A stretch of 64,000 nt of DNA, from contig CM067315.1 of assembly GCA_034231615.1 (NCBI GenBank), forward strand, positions 17,587,513 through 17,651,512, written 5' to 3'. The stretch is from Meghimatium bilineatum. Taxonomy: Eukaryota; Mollusca; Gastropoda; Stylommatophora; Philomycidae. Below the pieces are notes generated by a model that was not told the DNA's origin, ran no database searches, and saw nothing but the letters and a program-made list of their open reading frames with translations. The position numbers and the translations under genes are program-made. Shown here piece after piece: positions 54,001-64,000 of the stretch (its first letter is position 1; each line of letters begins with the position of its first letter).

Positions 54001-54506
54001 TTCTAGTGTAGAAAGCTTCAGTACAATGGGTTTGTGAGTAATATGCTAGAATCACAGAGTTTTGGCGTAGTAAACTGCAATAGACCCAATTCGTGCGTAA
54101 TACGACAATTCTGAAGTAGTAAGCTACAATAGACCAAATTCGTGTGTCCAGAATACAATTTCTGTTCTAGTAAGCTGCAGTACACTCAATTTGTTAGTTA
54201 TATGCCAGAATACAACGAGATCTAACATACTAAACAGCAAGAGACCTAATTTGTGTGTAGTACGCCAGTTTTCTGACGTTTCTAGCTGCAATACATCAAA
54301 TTAGTGTGTAAATTGCCAGGATATACAGAGTTCTGTTGTAGAATGCTGCAGTACACTCAATTTGTGAGTAATATGCCAGAATACAACGAGTTCTAACATA
54401 GTAAGCTACTATACACCAAATTCGTGTGCAGAATACAATTTCTGGTGTAGTAAGCTGCAATACAACGAAATCACGTGTAATAGACCAGAATACACTCAAT
54501 TCTAGT
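51014..54506. repeat. Duplicated monomer trimer in HOR block 3
   Basis: Monomers at 51014-52510 and 53010-54506 carry the same state order: GTATATAC with CTTGTGTAG; then CTTAAGC, GAATGCTGC and AATCACAG; then GACGTTTCTAGC, AACATAG and CTACTATAC. One monomer (52511-53009) separates them. Confidence 0.75.
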
Positions 54507-54725
54507 GTAGAAAGCTTCAGTACAATGGGTTTGTGAGTAATATGCTAGAATAACAGAGTTTTGGCGTACTAAACTGCAATAGACCCAATTCGTGCGTAAT
54601 ACGACAATTCTGAAGTAGTAAGCTACAATAGACCAAATTCGTGTGTCCAGAATACAATTTCTGGTGTAGTAAGCTGCAATACAACGAAATCACGTGTAAT
54701 AGACCAGAATACACTCAATTCTAGT
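54507..54725. repeat. 219-bp short unit opening HOR block 4
   Basis: Ordinary i. The following subtype monomer has a private GACGTCATGC (about 54997) and ACAACAAAATCACG (about 55177). Confidence 0.85.
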
Positions 54726-55719
54726 GTAGAAAGCTTCAGTACAATGGGTTTGTGGGTAATATGCTAGAATAACAGAGTTTTGGCGTACTAAACTGCAATA
54801 GACCCAATTCGTGCGTTATACGACAATTCTGAAGTAGTAAGCTACAATACACCAAATTCGTGTGTCCAGAATACAATTTCTGTTCTAGTAAGCTGCAGTA
54901 CACTCAATTTGTTAGTTATATGCCAGAATACAACGAGATCTGACATACTACACAACAAGAGACCTAATTTGTGTGTAGTACGCCAGTTTTCTGACGTCAT
55001 GCTGCAATACATCAAATTAGTGTGTAAATTGCCAGGATATACAGAGTTCTGTTTTAGAAAGCTGCAGTACACTCAATTTGTGAGTAATATGCCAGATTAC
55101 AACGAGTTCTAACGGTAAGCTACAATACACCAAATTCGTGTGCAAAATACAATTTCTGGCGCAGTAAGCTGCAATACAACAAAATCACGTGTAATAGACG
55201 AGAATACACTCAATTCTAGTGTAGAAAGCTTCAGTACAATGGGTTTGTGAGTAATATGCTAGAATAACAGAGTTTTGGCGTACTAAACTGCAATAAACCC
55301 AATTCGTGCGTAATACGACAATTCTGAAGTAGTAAGCTACAATAGACCAAATTCGTGTGTCCAGAATACAATTTCTGTTCTAGTAAGCTGCAGTACACTC
55401 AATTTACTAGTTATATGCCAGAATACAACGAGATCTGACATACTAAACAGCAAGAGACCTAATTTGTGTGTAGTACGCCAGTTTTCTGACGTCTCTAGCT
55501 GCAATACATCAAATTAGTGTGTAAATTGCCAGGATATACAGAGTTCTGTTGTAGAAAGCTGCAGTACACTCAATTTGTGAGTAATATGCATGAATACAAC
55601 GAGTTCTAACGTAGTAAGCTACAATACACCAAATTCGTGTGCAGAATACAATTTCTGGTGTAGTAAGCTGCAATACAACGAAATCACGTGTAATAGACCA
55701 GAATACACTCAATTCTAGT

Positions 55720-55936
55720 GTAGAAAGCTTCAGTACAATGGGTTTGTGAGTAATATGCTACAATAACAGAGTTTTGACGTACTAAACTGCAATAGACCCA
55801 ATTCGTGCGTAATACGACAATTCTGAAGTAGTAAGCTACAATAGACCAAATTCGTGTGCAGAATACAATTTCTGGTGTAGTAAGCTGCAATACAACGAAA
55901 TCACGTGTAATAGACCAGAATACACTCAATTCTAGT
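55720..55936. repeat. 217-bp short unit, block 4
   Basis: Copy of the hybrid unit with a private TTTTGACGTAC in a/b. The preceding monomer has ATATGCATGAATAC in g (about 55588) instead of ATATGCCAGAATAC. Confidence 0.85.
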
Positions 55937-58427
55937 GTAGAAAGCTTCAGTACAATGGGTTTGTGAGTAATATGCTAGAATCACAGAGTTTTGGCGTAGT
56001 AAACTGCAATAGACCCAATTCGTGCGTAATACGACAATTCTGAAGTAGTAAGCTACAATAGACCAAATTCGTGTGTTCAGAATACAATTTCTGTTCTAGT
56101 AAGCTGCAGTACACTCAATTTGTTAGTTATATGCCAGAATACAACGAGATCTAACATACTAAACAGCAAGAGACCTAATTTGTGTGTAGTACGCCAGTTT
56201 TCTGACGTTTCTAGCTGCAATACATCAAATTAGTGTGTAAATTGCCAGGATATACAGAGTTCTGTTGTAGAATGCTGCAGTACACTCAATTTGTGAGTAA
56301 TATGCCAGAATACAACGAGTTCTAACGTAGTAAGCTACAATACACCAAATTCGTGTGCAGAATACAATTTCTGGTGTAGTAAGCTGCAATACAACGAAAT
56401 CACGTGTAATAGACCAGAATACACTCAATTCTAGTGTAGAAAGCTTCAGTACAATGGGTTTGTGAGTAATATGCTAGAATAACAGAGTTTTGGCGTACTA
56501 AACTGCAATAGACCCAATTCGTGCGTAATACGACAATTCTGAAGTAGTAAGCTACAATAGACCAAATTCGTGTGTCCAGAATACAATTTCTGGTGTAGTA
56601 AGCTGCAGTACACTCAATTTGTTAGTTATATGCCAGAATACAACGAGATCTGACATACTAAACAGCAAGAGACCTAATTTGTGTGTAGTACGCCAGTTTT
56701 CTGACGTCTCTAGCTGCAATACATCAAATTAGTGTGTAAATTGCCAGTATATACAGAGTTCTGTTGTAGAAAGCTGCAGTACACTCAATTTGTGAGTAAT
56801 ATGCCAGAATACAACGAGTTCTAACGTAGTAAGCTACAATACACCAAATTCGTGTGCAGAATACAATTTCTGGTGTAGTAAGCTGCAATACAACGAAATC
56901 ACGTGTAATAGACCAGAATACACTCAATTCTTGTGTAGAAAGCTTCAGTACAATGGGTTTGTGAGTAATATGCTAGAATAACAGAGTTTTGGCGTAGTAA
57001 ACTGCAATAGACCCAATTCGTGCGCAATACGACAATTCTGAAGTAGTAAGCTACAATAGACCAAATTCGTGTGTCCAGAATACAATTTCTGTTCTAGTAT
57101 GCTGCAGTACACTCAATTTGTTAGTTATATGCCAGAATACAACGAGATCTGACATACTAAACAGCAAGAGACCTAATTTGTGTGTAGTACGCCAGTTTTC
57201 TGACGTCTTAAGCTGCAATACATCAAATTAGTGTGTAAATTGCCAGGATATACAGAGTTCTGTTGTAGAATGCTGCAGTACACTCAATTTGTAATATGCC
57301 AGAATACAACGAGTTCTAACGTAGTAAGCTACAATACACCAAATTCGTGTGCAGAATACAATTTCTGGTGTAGTAAGCTGCAATACAACGAAATCACGTG
57401 TAATAGACCAGAATACACTCAATTCTAGTGTAGAAAGCTTCAGTACAATGGGTTTGTGAGTAATATGCTAGAATCACAGAGTTTTGGCGTAGTAAACTGC
57501 AATAGACCCAATTCGTGCGTAATACGACAATTCTGAAGTAGTAAGCTACAATAGACCAAATTCGTGTGTCCAGAATACAATTTCTGTTCTAGTAAGCTGC
57601 AGTACACTCAATTTGTTAGTTATATGCCAGAATACAACGAGATCTAACATACTAAACAGCAAGAGACCTAATGTGTGTGTAGTACGCCAGTTTTCTGACG
57701 TTTCTAGCTGCAATACATCAAATTAGTGTGTAAATTGCCAGGATATACAGAGTTCTGTTGTAGAATGCTGCAGTACACTCAATTTGTGAGTAATATGCCA
57801 GAATACAACGAGTTCTAACATAGTAAGCTACTATACACCAAATTCGTGTGCAGAATACAATTTCTGGTGTAGTAAGCTGCAATACAACGAAATCACGTGT
57901 AATAGACCAGAATACACTCAATTCTAGTGTAGAAAGCTTCAGTACAATGGGTTTGTGAGTAATATGCTAGAATAACAGAGTTTTGGCGTAGTAAACTGCA
58001 ATAGACCCAATTCGTGCGTAATACGACAATTCTGAAGTAGTAAGCTACAATAGACCAAATTCGTGTGTCCAGAATACAATTTCTGTTCTAGTAAGCTGCA
58101 GTACACTCAATTTGTTAGTTATATGCCAGAATACAACGAGATCTGACATACTAAACAGCAAGAGACCTAATTTGTGTGTAGTACGCCAGTTTTCTGACGT
58201 CTTAAGCTGCAATACATCAAATTAGTGTGTAAATTGCCAGGATATACAGAGTTCTGTTGTAGAAAGCTGCAGTACACTCAATTTGTGAGTAATATGCCAG
58301 AATACAACGAGTTCTAACGTAGTAAGCTACAATACACCAAATTCGTGTGCAGAATACAATTTCTGGTGTAGTAAGCTGCAATACAACGAAATCACGTGTA
58401 ATAGACCAGAATACACTCAATTCTAGT

Positions 58428-61412
58428 GTAGAAAGCTTCAGTACAATGGGTTTGTGAGTAATATGCTAGAATAACAGAGTTTTGGCGTAGTAAACTGCAA
58501 TAGACCCAATTCGTGCGTAATACGACAATTCTGAAGTAGTAAGCTACAATAGACCAAGTTCGTGTGTCCAGAATACAATTTCTGTTCTAGTAAGCTGCAG
58601 TACACTCAATTTGTTAGTTATATGCCAGAATACAACGAGATCTAACATACTAAACAGCAAGAGACCTAATTTGTGTGTAGTACGCCAGTTTTCTGACGTT
58701 TCTAGCTGCAATACATCAAATTAGTGTGTAAATTGCCAGGATATACAGAGTTCTGTTGTAGAATGCTGCAGTACACTCAATTTGTGAGTAATATGCCAGA
58801 ATACAACGAGTTCTAACGTAGTAAGCTACAATACACCAAATTCGTGTGCAGAATACAATTTCTGGTGTAGTAAGCTGCAATACAACGAAATCACGTGTAA
58901 TAGACCAGAATACACTCAATTCTAGTGTAGAAAGCTTCAGTACAATGGGTTTGTGAGTAATATGCTAGAATAACAGAGTTTTGGCGTACTAAACTGCAAT
59001 AGACCCAATTCGTGCGTAATACGACAATTCTGAAGTAGTAAGCTACAATAGACCAAATTCGTGTGTCCAGAATACAATTTCTGTTCTAGTAAGCTGCAGT
59101 ACACTCAATTTGTTAGTTATATGCCAGAATACAACGAGATCTGACATACTAAACAGCAAGAGACCTAATTTGTGTGTAGTACGCCAGTTTTCTGACGTCT
59201 TAAGCTGCAATACATCAAATTAGTGTGTAAATTGCCAGGATATACAGAGTTCTGTTGTAGAAAGCTGCAGTACACTCAATTTGTGAGTAATATGCCAGAA
59301 TACAACGAGTTCTAACGTAGTAAGCTACAATACACCAAATTCGTGTGCAGAATACAATTTCTGGTGTAGTAAGCTGCAATACAACGAAATCACGTGTAAT
59401 AGACCAGAATACACTCAATTCTAGTGTAGAAAGCTTCAGTACAATGGGTTTGTGAGTAATATGCTAGAATAACAGAGTTTTGGCGTAGTAAACTGCAATA
59501 GACCCAATTCGTGCGTAATACGACAATTCTGAAGTAGTAAGCTACAATAGACCAAGTTCGTGTGTCCAGAATACAATTTCTGTTCTAGTAAGCTGCAGTA
59601 CACTCAATTTGTTAGTTATATGCCAGAATACAACGAGATCTAACATACTAAACAGCAAGAGACCTAATTTGTGTGTAGTACGCCAGTTTTCTGACGTTTC
59701 TAGCTGCAATACATCAAATTAGTGTGTAAATTGCCAGGATATACAGAGTTCTGTTGTAGAATGCTGCAGTACACTCAATTTGTGAGTAATATGCCAGAAT
59801 ACAACGAGTTCTAACGTAGTAAGCTACAATACACCAAATTCGTGTGCAGAATACAATTTCTGGTGTAGTAAGCTGCAATACAACGAAATCACGTGTAATA
59901 GACCAGAATACACTCAATTCTAGTGTAGAAAGCTTCAGTACAATGGGTTTGTGAGTAATATGCTAGAATAACAGAGTTTTGGCGTACTAAACTGCAATAG
60001 ACCCAATTCGTGCGTAATACGACAATTCTGAAGTAGTAAGCTACAATAGACCAAATTCGTGTGTCCAGAATACAATTTCTGTTCTAGTAAGCTGCAGTAC
60101 ACTCAATTTGTTAGTTATATGCCAGAATACAACGAGATCTGACATACTAAACAGCAAGAGACCTAATTTGTGTGTAGTACGCCAGTTTTCTGACGTCTTA
60201 AGCTGCAATACATCAAATTAGTGTGTAAATTGCCAGGATATACAGAGTTCTGTTGTAGAAAGCTGCAGTACACTCAATTTGTGAGTAATATGCCAGAATA
60301 CAACGAGTTCTAACGTAGTAAGCTACAATACACCAAATTCGTGTGCAGAATACAATTTCTGGTGTAGTAAGCTGCAATACAACGAAATCACGTGTAATAG
60401 ACCAGAATACACTCAATTCTAGTGTAGAAAGCTTCAGTACAATGGGTTTGTGAGTAATATGCTAGAATAACAGAGTTTTGGCGTAGTAAACTGCAATAGA
60501 CCCAATTCGTGCGTAATACGACAATTCTGAAGTAGTAAGCTACAATAGACCAAGTTCGTGTGTCCAGAATACAATTTCTGTTCTAGTAAGCTGCAGTACA
60601 CTCAATTTGTTAGTTATATGCCAGAATACAACGAGATCTAACATACTAAACAGCAAGAGACCTAATTTGTGTGTAGTACGCCAGTTTTCTGACGTTTCTA
60701 GCTGCAATACATCAAATTAGTGTGTAAATTGCCAGGATATACAGAGTTCTGTTGTAGAATGCTGCAGTACACTCAATTTGTGAGTAATATGCCAGAATAC
60801 AACGAGTTCTAACGTAGTAAGCTACAATACACCAAATTCGTGTGCAGAATACAATTTCTGGTGTAGTAAGCTGCAATACAACGAAATCACGTGTAATAGA
60901 CCAGAATACACTCAATTCTAGTGTAGAAAGCTTCAGTACAATGGGTTTGTGAGTAATATGCTAGAATAACAGAGTTTTGGCGTACTAAACTGCAATAGAC
61001 CCAATTCGTGCGTAATACGACAATTCTGAAGTAGTAAGCTACAATAGACCAAATTCGTGTGTCCAGAATACAATTTCTGTTCTAGTAAGCTGCAGTACAC
61101 TCAATTTGTTAGTTATATGCCAGAATACAACGAGATCTGACATACTAAACAGCAAGAGACCTAATTTGTGTGTAGTACGCCAGTTTTCTGACGTCTTAAG
61201 CTGCAATACATCAAATTAGTGTGTAAATTGCCAGGATATACAGAGTTCTGTTGTAGAAAGCTGCAGTACACTCAATTTGTGAGTAATATGCCAGAATACA
61301 ACGAGTTCTAACGTAGTAAGCTACAATACACCAAATTCGTGTGCAGAATACAATTTCTGGTGTAGTAAGCTGCAATACAACGAAATCACTTGTAATAGAC
61401 CAGAATACTAGT
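58428..61412. repeat. 998-bp dimer in three tandem copies
   Basis: Dimers at 58428-59425, 59426-60423 and 60424-61412 each start with a monomer carrying GACCAAGTTCG in c (about 58553, 59551, 60549), a state I did not see elsewhere. That monomer also has GATCTAAC, GACGTTTCTAGC and GAATGCTGC; its partner has GATCTGAC, CTTAAGC and GAAAGCTGC. The third dimer is 9 bp short through the loss at about 61408. Confidence 0.85.
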
Positions 61413-62908
61413 GTAGAAAGCTTCAGTACAATGGGTTTGTGAGTAATATGCTAGAATAACAGAGTTTTGGCGTAGTAAACTGCAATAGACCCAATTCGTG
61501 CGTAATACGACAATTCTGAAGTAGTAAGCTACAATAGACCAAATTCGTGTGTCCAGAATACAATTTCTGTTCTAGTAAGCTGCAGTACACTCAATTTGTT
61601 AGTTATATGCCAGAATACAACGAGATCTGACATACTAAACAGCAAGAGACCTAATTTGTGTGTAGTACGCCAGTTTTCTGACGTCTTAAGCTGCAATACA
61701 TCAAATTCGTGTGTAAATTGCCAGGATATACAGAGTTCTGTTGTAGAAAGCTGCAGTACACTCAATTTGTGAGTAATATGCCAGAATACAACGAGTTCTA
61801 ACGTAGTAAGCTACAATACACAAATTCGTGTGCAGAATACAATTTCTGGTGTAGTAAGCTGCAATACAACGAAATCACGTGTAATAGACCAGAATACACT
61901 CAATTCTAGTGTAGAAAGCTTCAGTACAATGGGTTTGTGAGTAATATGCTAGAATAACAGAGTTTTGGCGTACTAAACTGCAATAGACCCAATTCGTGCG
62001 TAATACGACAATTCTGAAGTAGTAAGCTACAATAGACCAAATTCGTGTGTCCAGAATACAATTTCTGGTGTAGTAAGCTGCAGTACACTCAATTTGTTAG
62101 TTATATGCCAGAATACAACGAGATCTGACATACTAAACAGCAAGAGACCTAATTTGTGTGTAGTACGCCAGTTTTCTGACGTCTCTAGCTGCAATACATC
62201 AAATTAGTGTGTAAATTGCCAGGATATACAGAGTTCTGTTGTAGAAAGCTGCAGTACACTCAATTTGTGAGTAATATGCCAGAATACAACGAGTTCTAAC
62301 GTAGTAAGCTACTATACACCAAATTCGTGTGCAGAATACAATTTCTGGTGTAGTAAGCTGCAATACAACGAAATCACGTGTAATAGACCAGAATACACTC
62401 AATTCTAGTGTAGAAAGCTTCAGTACAATGGGTTTGTGAGTAATATGCTAGAATAACAGAGTTTTGGCGTACTAAACTGCAATAGACCCAATTCGTGCGT
62501 AATACGACAATTCTGAAGTAGTAAGCTACAATAGACCAAATTCGTGTGTCCAGAATACAATTTCTGTTCTAGTAAGCTGCAGTACACTCAATTTGTTAGT
62601 TATATGCCAGAATACAACGGGATCTGACATACTAAACAGCAAGAGACCTAATTTGTGTGTAGTACGCCAGTTTTCTGACGTCTTAAGCTGCAATACATCA
62701 AATTAGTGTGTAAAGTGCCAGGATATACAGAGTTCTGTTGTAGAAAGCTGCAGTACACTCAATTTGTGAGTAATATGCCAGAATACAACGAGTTCTAACG
62801 TAGTAAGCTACAATACACCAAATTCGTGTGCAGAATACAATTTCTGGTGTAGTAAGCTGCAATACAACGAAATCACGTGTAATAGACCAGAATACACTCA
62901 ATTCTAGT

Positions 62909-63127
62909 GTAGAAAGCTTCAGTACAATGGGTTTGTGAGTAATATGCTAGAATAACAGAGTTTTGGCGTACTAAACTGCAATAGACCCAATTCGTGCGTA
63001 ATACGACAATTCTGAAGTAGTAAGCTACAATAGACCAAATTCGTGTGTCCAGAATACAATTTCTGGTGTAGTAAGCTGCAATACAACGAAATCACGTGTA
63101 ATAGACCAGAATACACTCAATTCTAGT
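62909..63127. repeat. 219-bp short unit opening HOR block 5
   Basis: Ordinary i. The preceding monomer carries TAAAGTGCC, unlike the monomers preceding the other right-zone short units, so the left flank of this copy differs. Confidence 0.85.
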
Positions 63128-64000
63128 GTAGAAAGCTTCAGTACAATGGGTTTGTGGGTAATATGCTAGAATAACAGAGTTTTGGCGTACTAAACTGCAA
63201 TAGACCCAATTCGTGCGTTATACGACAATTCTGAAGTAGTAAGCTACAATACACCAAATTCGTGTGTCCAGAATACAATTTCTGTTCTAGTAAGCTGCAG
63301 TACACTCAATTTGTTAGTTATATGCCAGAATACAACGAGATCTGACATACTACACAACAAGAGACCTAATTTGTGTGTAGTACGCCAGTTTTCTGACGTC
63401 AAGCTGCAATACATCAAATTAGTGTGTAAATTGCCAGGATATACAGAGTTCTGTTTTAGAAAGCTGCAGTACACTCAATTTGTGAGTAATATGCCAGATT
63501 ACAACGAGTTCTAACGGTAAGCTACAATACACCAAATTCGTGTGCAAAATACAATTTCTGGCGCAGTAAGCTGCAATACAACGAAATCACGTGTAATAGA
63601 CGAGAATACACTCAATTCTAGTGTAGAAAGCTTCAGTACAATGGGTTTGTGAGTAATATGCTAGAATAACAGAGTTTTGGCGTACTAAACTGCAATAGAC
63701 CCAATTCGTGCGTTATACGACAATTCTGAAGTAGTAAGCTACAATAGACCAAATTCGTGTGTCCAGAATACAATTTCTGTTCTAGTAAGCTGCAGTACAC
63801 TCAATTTGTTATATGCCAGAATACAACGAGATCTGACATACTAAACAGCAAGAGACCTAATTTGTGTGTAGTACGCCAGTTTTCTGACGTCTCTAGCTGC
63901 AATACATCAAATTAGTGTGTAAATTGCCAGGATATACAGAGTTCTGTTGTAGAAAGCTGCAGTACACTCAATTTGTGAGTAATATGCCAGAATACAACGA
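62909..64000. repeat. HOR block 5, start only
   Basis: A 219-bp short unit (62909-63127) and the 495-bp subtype monomer (63128-63622) match the start of blocks 1-4. The next monomer already differs: GACCCAATTCGTGCGTTATACG where blocks 1-4 have AAACCCAATTCGTGCGTAATACG, and a 4-nt loss in d (CAATTTGTTATATGCC at about 63810). The window ends within subrepeat g. Confidence 0.8.

Larger units (their letters stand above)
48087..54506. repeat. HOR block 3: 12 full monomers and two short units
   Basis: The 6420 bp equal block 2 plus 998. The GCCAGTATATAC marker occurs twice (51325 and 53321, 1996 bp apart) because a three-monomer stretch, 51014-52510, recurs at 53010-54506 with one monomer between. 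One monomer near 50410 has AACGTAGAAAGC instead of AACGTAGTAAGC. Confidence 0.85.
54507..62908. repeat. HOR block 4: 16 full monomers and two short units
   Basis: The 8402 bp equal block 3 plus four monomers minus 14 bp. The 14 bp are accounted for by a 4-nt loss in g (57292), a 9-nt loss in i (about 61408) and the 1-nt h deletion near 61810. It contains a threefold 998-bp dimer at 58428-61412. The block returns to left-zone monomer states from about 61.4 kb (TAAAGTGCC at 62715). Confidence 0.85.
1671..64000. repeat. Tandem satellite array, 499-bp monomer, ~125 monomer equivalents
   Basis: From 1671 to the right edge the sequence is one direct tandem repeat. The same landmarks recur about every 499 bp, all in one orientation: HindIII site in a, AGATCT in d, GACGTC at e/f, CTGCAG in d and g, CACGTG in i. 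Spacings of 499, 998 and 997 bp dominate; 498-bp copies lack one C in h (ACACAAATTCG for ACACCAAATTCG). Differences between monomers are confined mostly to about a dozen sites, each with two or three states. No unrelated sequence interrupts the array. It is probably (peri)centromeric or other heterochromatin; its function is unknown. I do not recognise the family. Confidence 0.97.

Noticed and set aside
1671-64000. CRISPR-like array
   Set aside because: The repeats are contiguous, related subrepeats with no unique spacers and no cas genes; it is a eukaryotic-type satellite.
1671-64000. Assembly artefact as the sole explanation for the array
   Set aside because: Private substitutions, indels and ordered variant states distinguish many monomers, so the array is not a simple copy-paste error. 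Exact copy number in the most similar blocks still needs read-level confirmation.

Overview
The window has two parts. Positions 1-1670 hold the 5' end of a non-LTR (LINE-type) retrotransposon on the minus strand. Positions 1671-64000 are one uninterrupted tandem satellite array. There are no bacterial-type operons, tRNA or rRNA genes, or CRISPR arrays, and no host gene that I can support. A LINE inserted in tens of kilobases of highly homogenised satellite points to eukaryotic heterochromatin (pericentromeric, centromeric or subtelomeric). The Jockey/I-like style of the endonuclease suggests an animal, probably an invertebrate. I cannot name the species.

Retrotransposon (1-1670, minus strand): an open frame of 380 codons from an ATG at 1142-1140 runs off the left edge. 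It contains a complete-looking exonuclease/endonuclease/phosphatase (EEP) domain with every expected catalytic position kept, then the start of the linker towards a reverse transcriptase that lies outside the window. About 530 bp of leader precedes it. The leader has three hairpins, a homopolymer cluster (T7-G5-A18, then C8) and a 69-codon frame that is in phase with the main ORF but closed by a TAA. No separate ORF1 is visible. The 5' end meets the satellite at about 1665-1671.

Satellite (1671-64000, about 125 monomer equivalents): the monomer is 499 bp and about 38% GC by hand count of one copy. It divides exactly into nine related subrepeats of 49-60 bp, called a to i here (59+49+51+60+51+60+60+49+60 = 499). 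Their similarity classes run A-B-C / A-B-F / A-C-I, so the monomer looks like three diverged units of about 160-170 bp, each made of three ~55-bp units. Above this sit higher-order repeats. A 219-bp short unit (a-b-c-i, in which c is joined to i as h normally is) occurs nine times and divides the array into blocks. Four consecutive blocks on the right (37742-62908) contain 9, 10, 12 and 16 full monomers, each with one 219-bp and one 217-bp short unit. Local trimer and dimer duplications account for at least part of the growth.

The many 64-81 codon open frames in the array are by-products of the repeat and are not annotated as genes. The main interest is the array's nested architecture, the size series of its blocks, and the LINE insertion with an intact endonuclease. 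I see no protein-coding system beyond the LINE.
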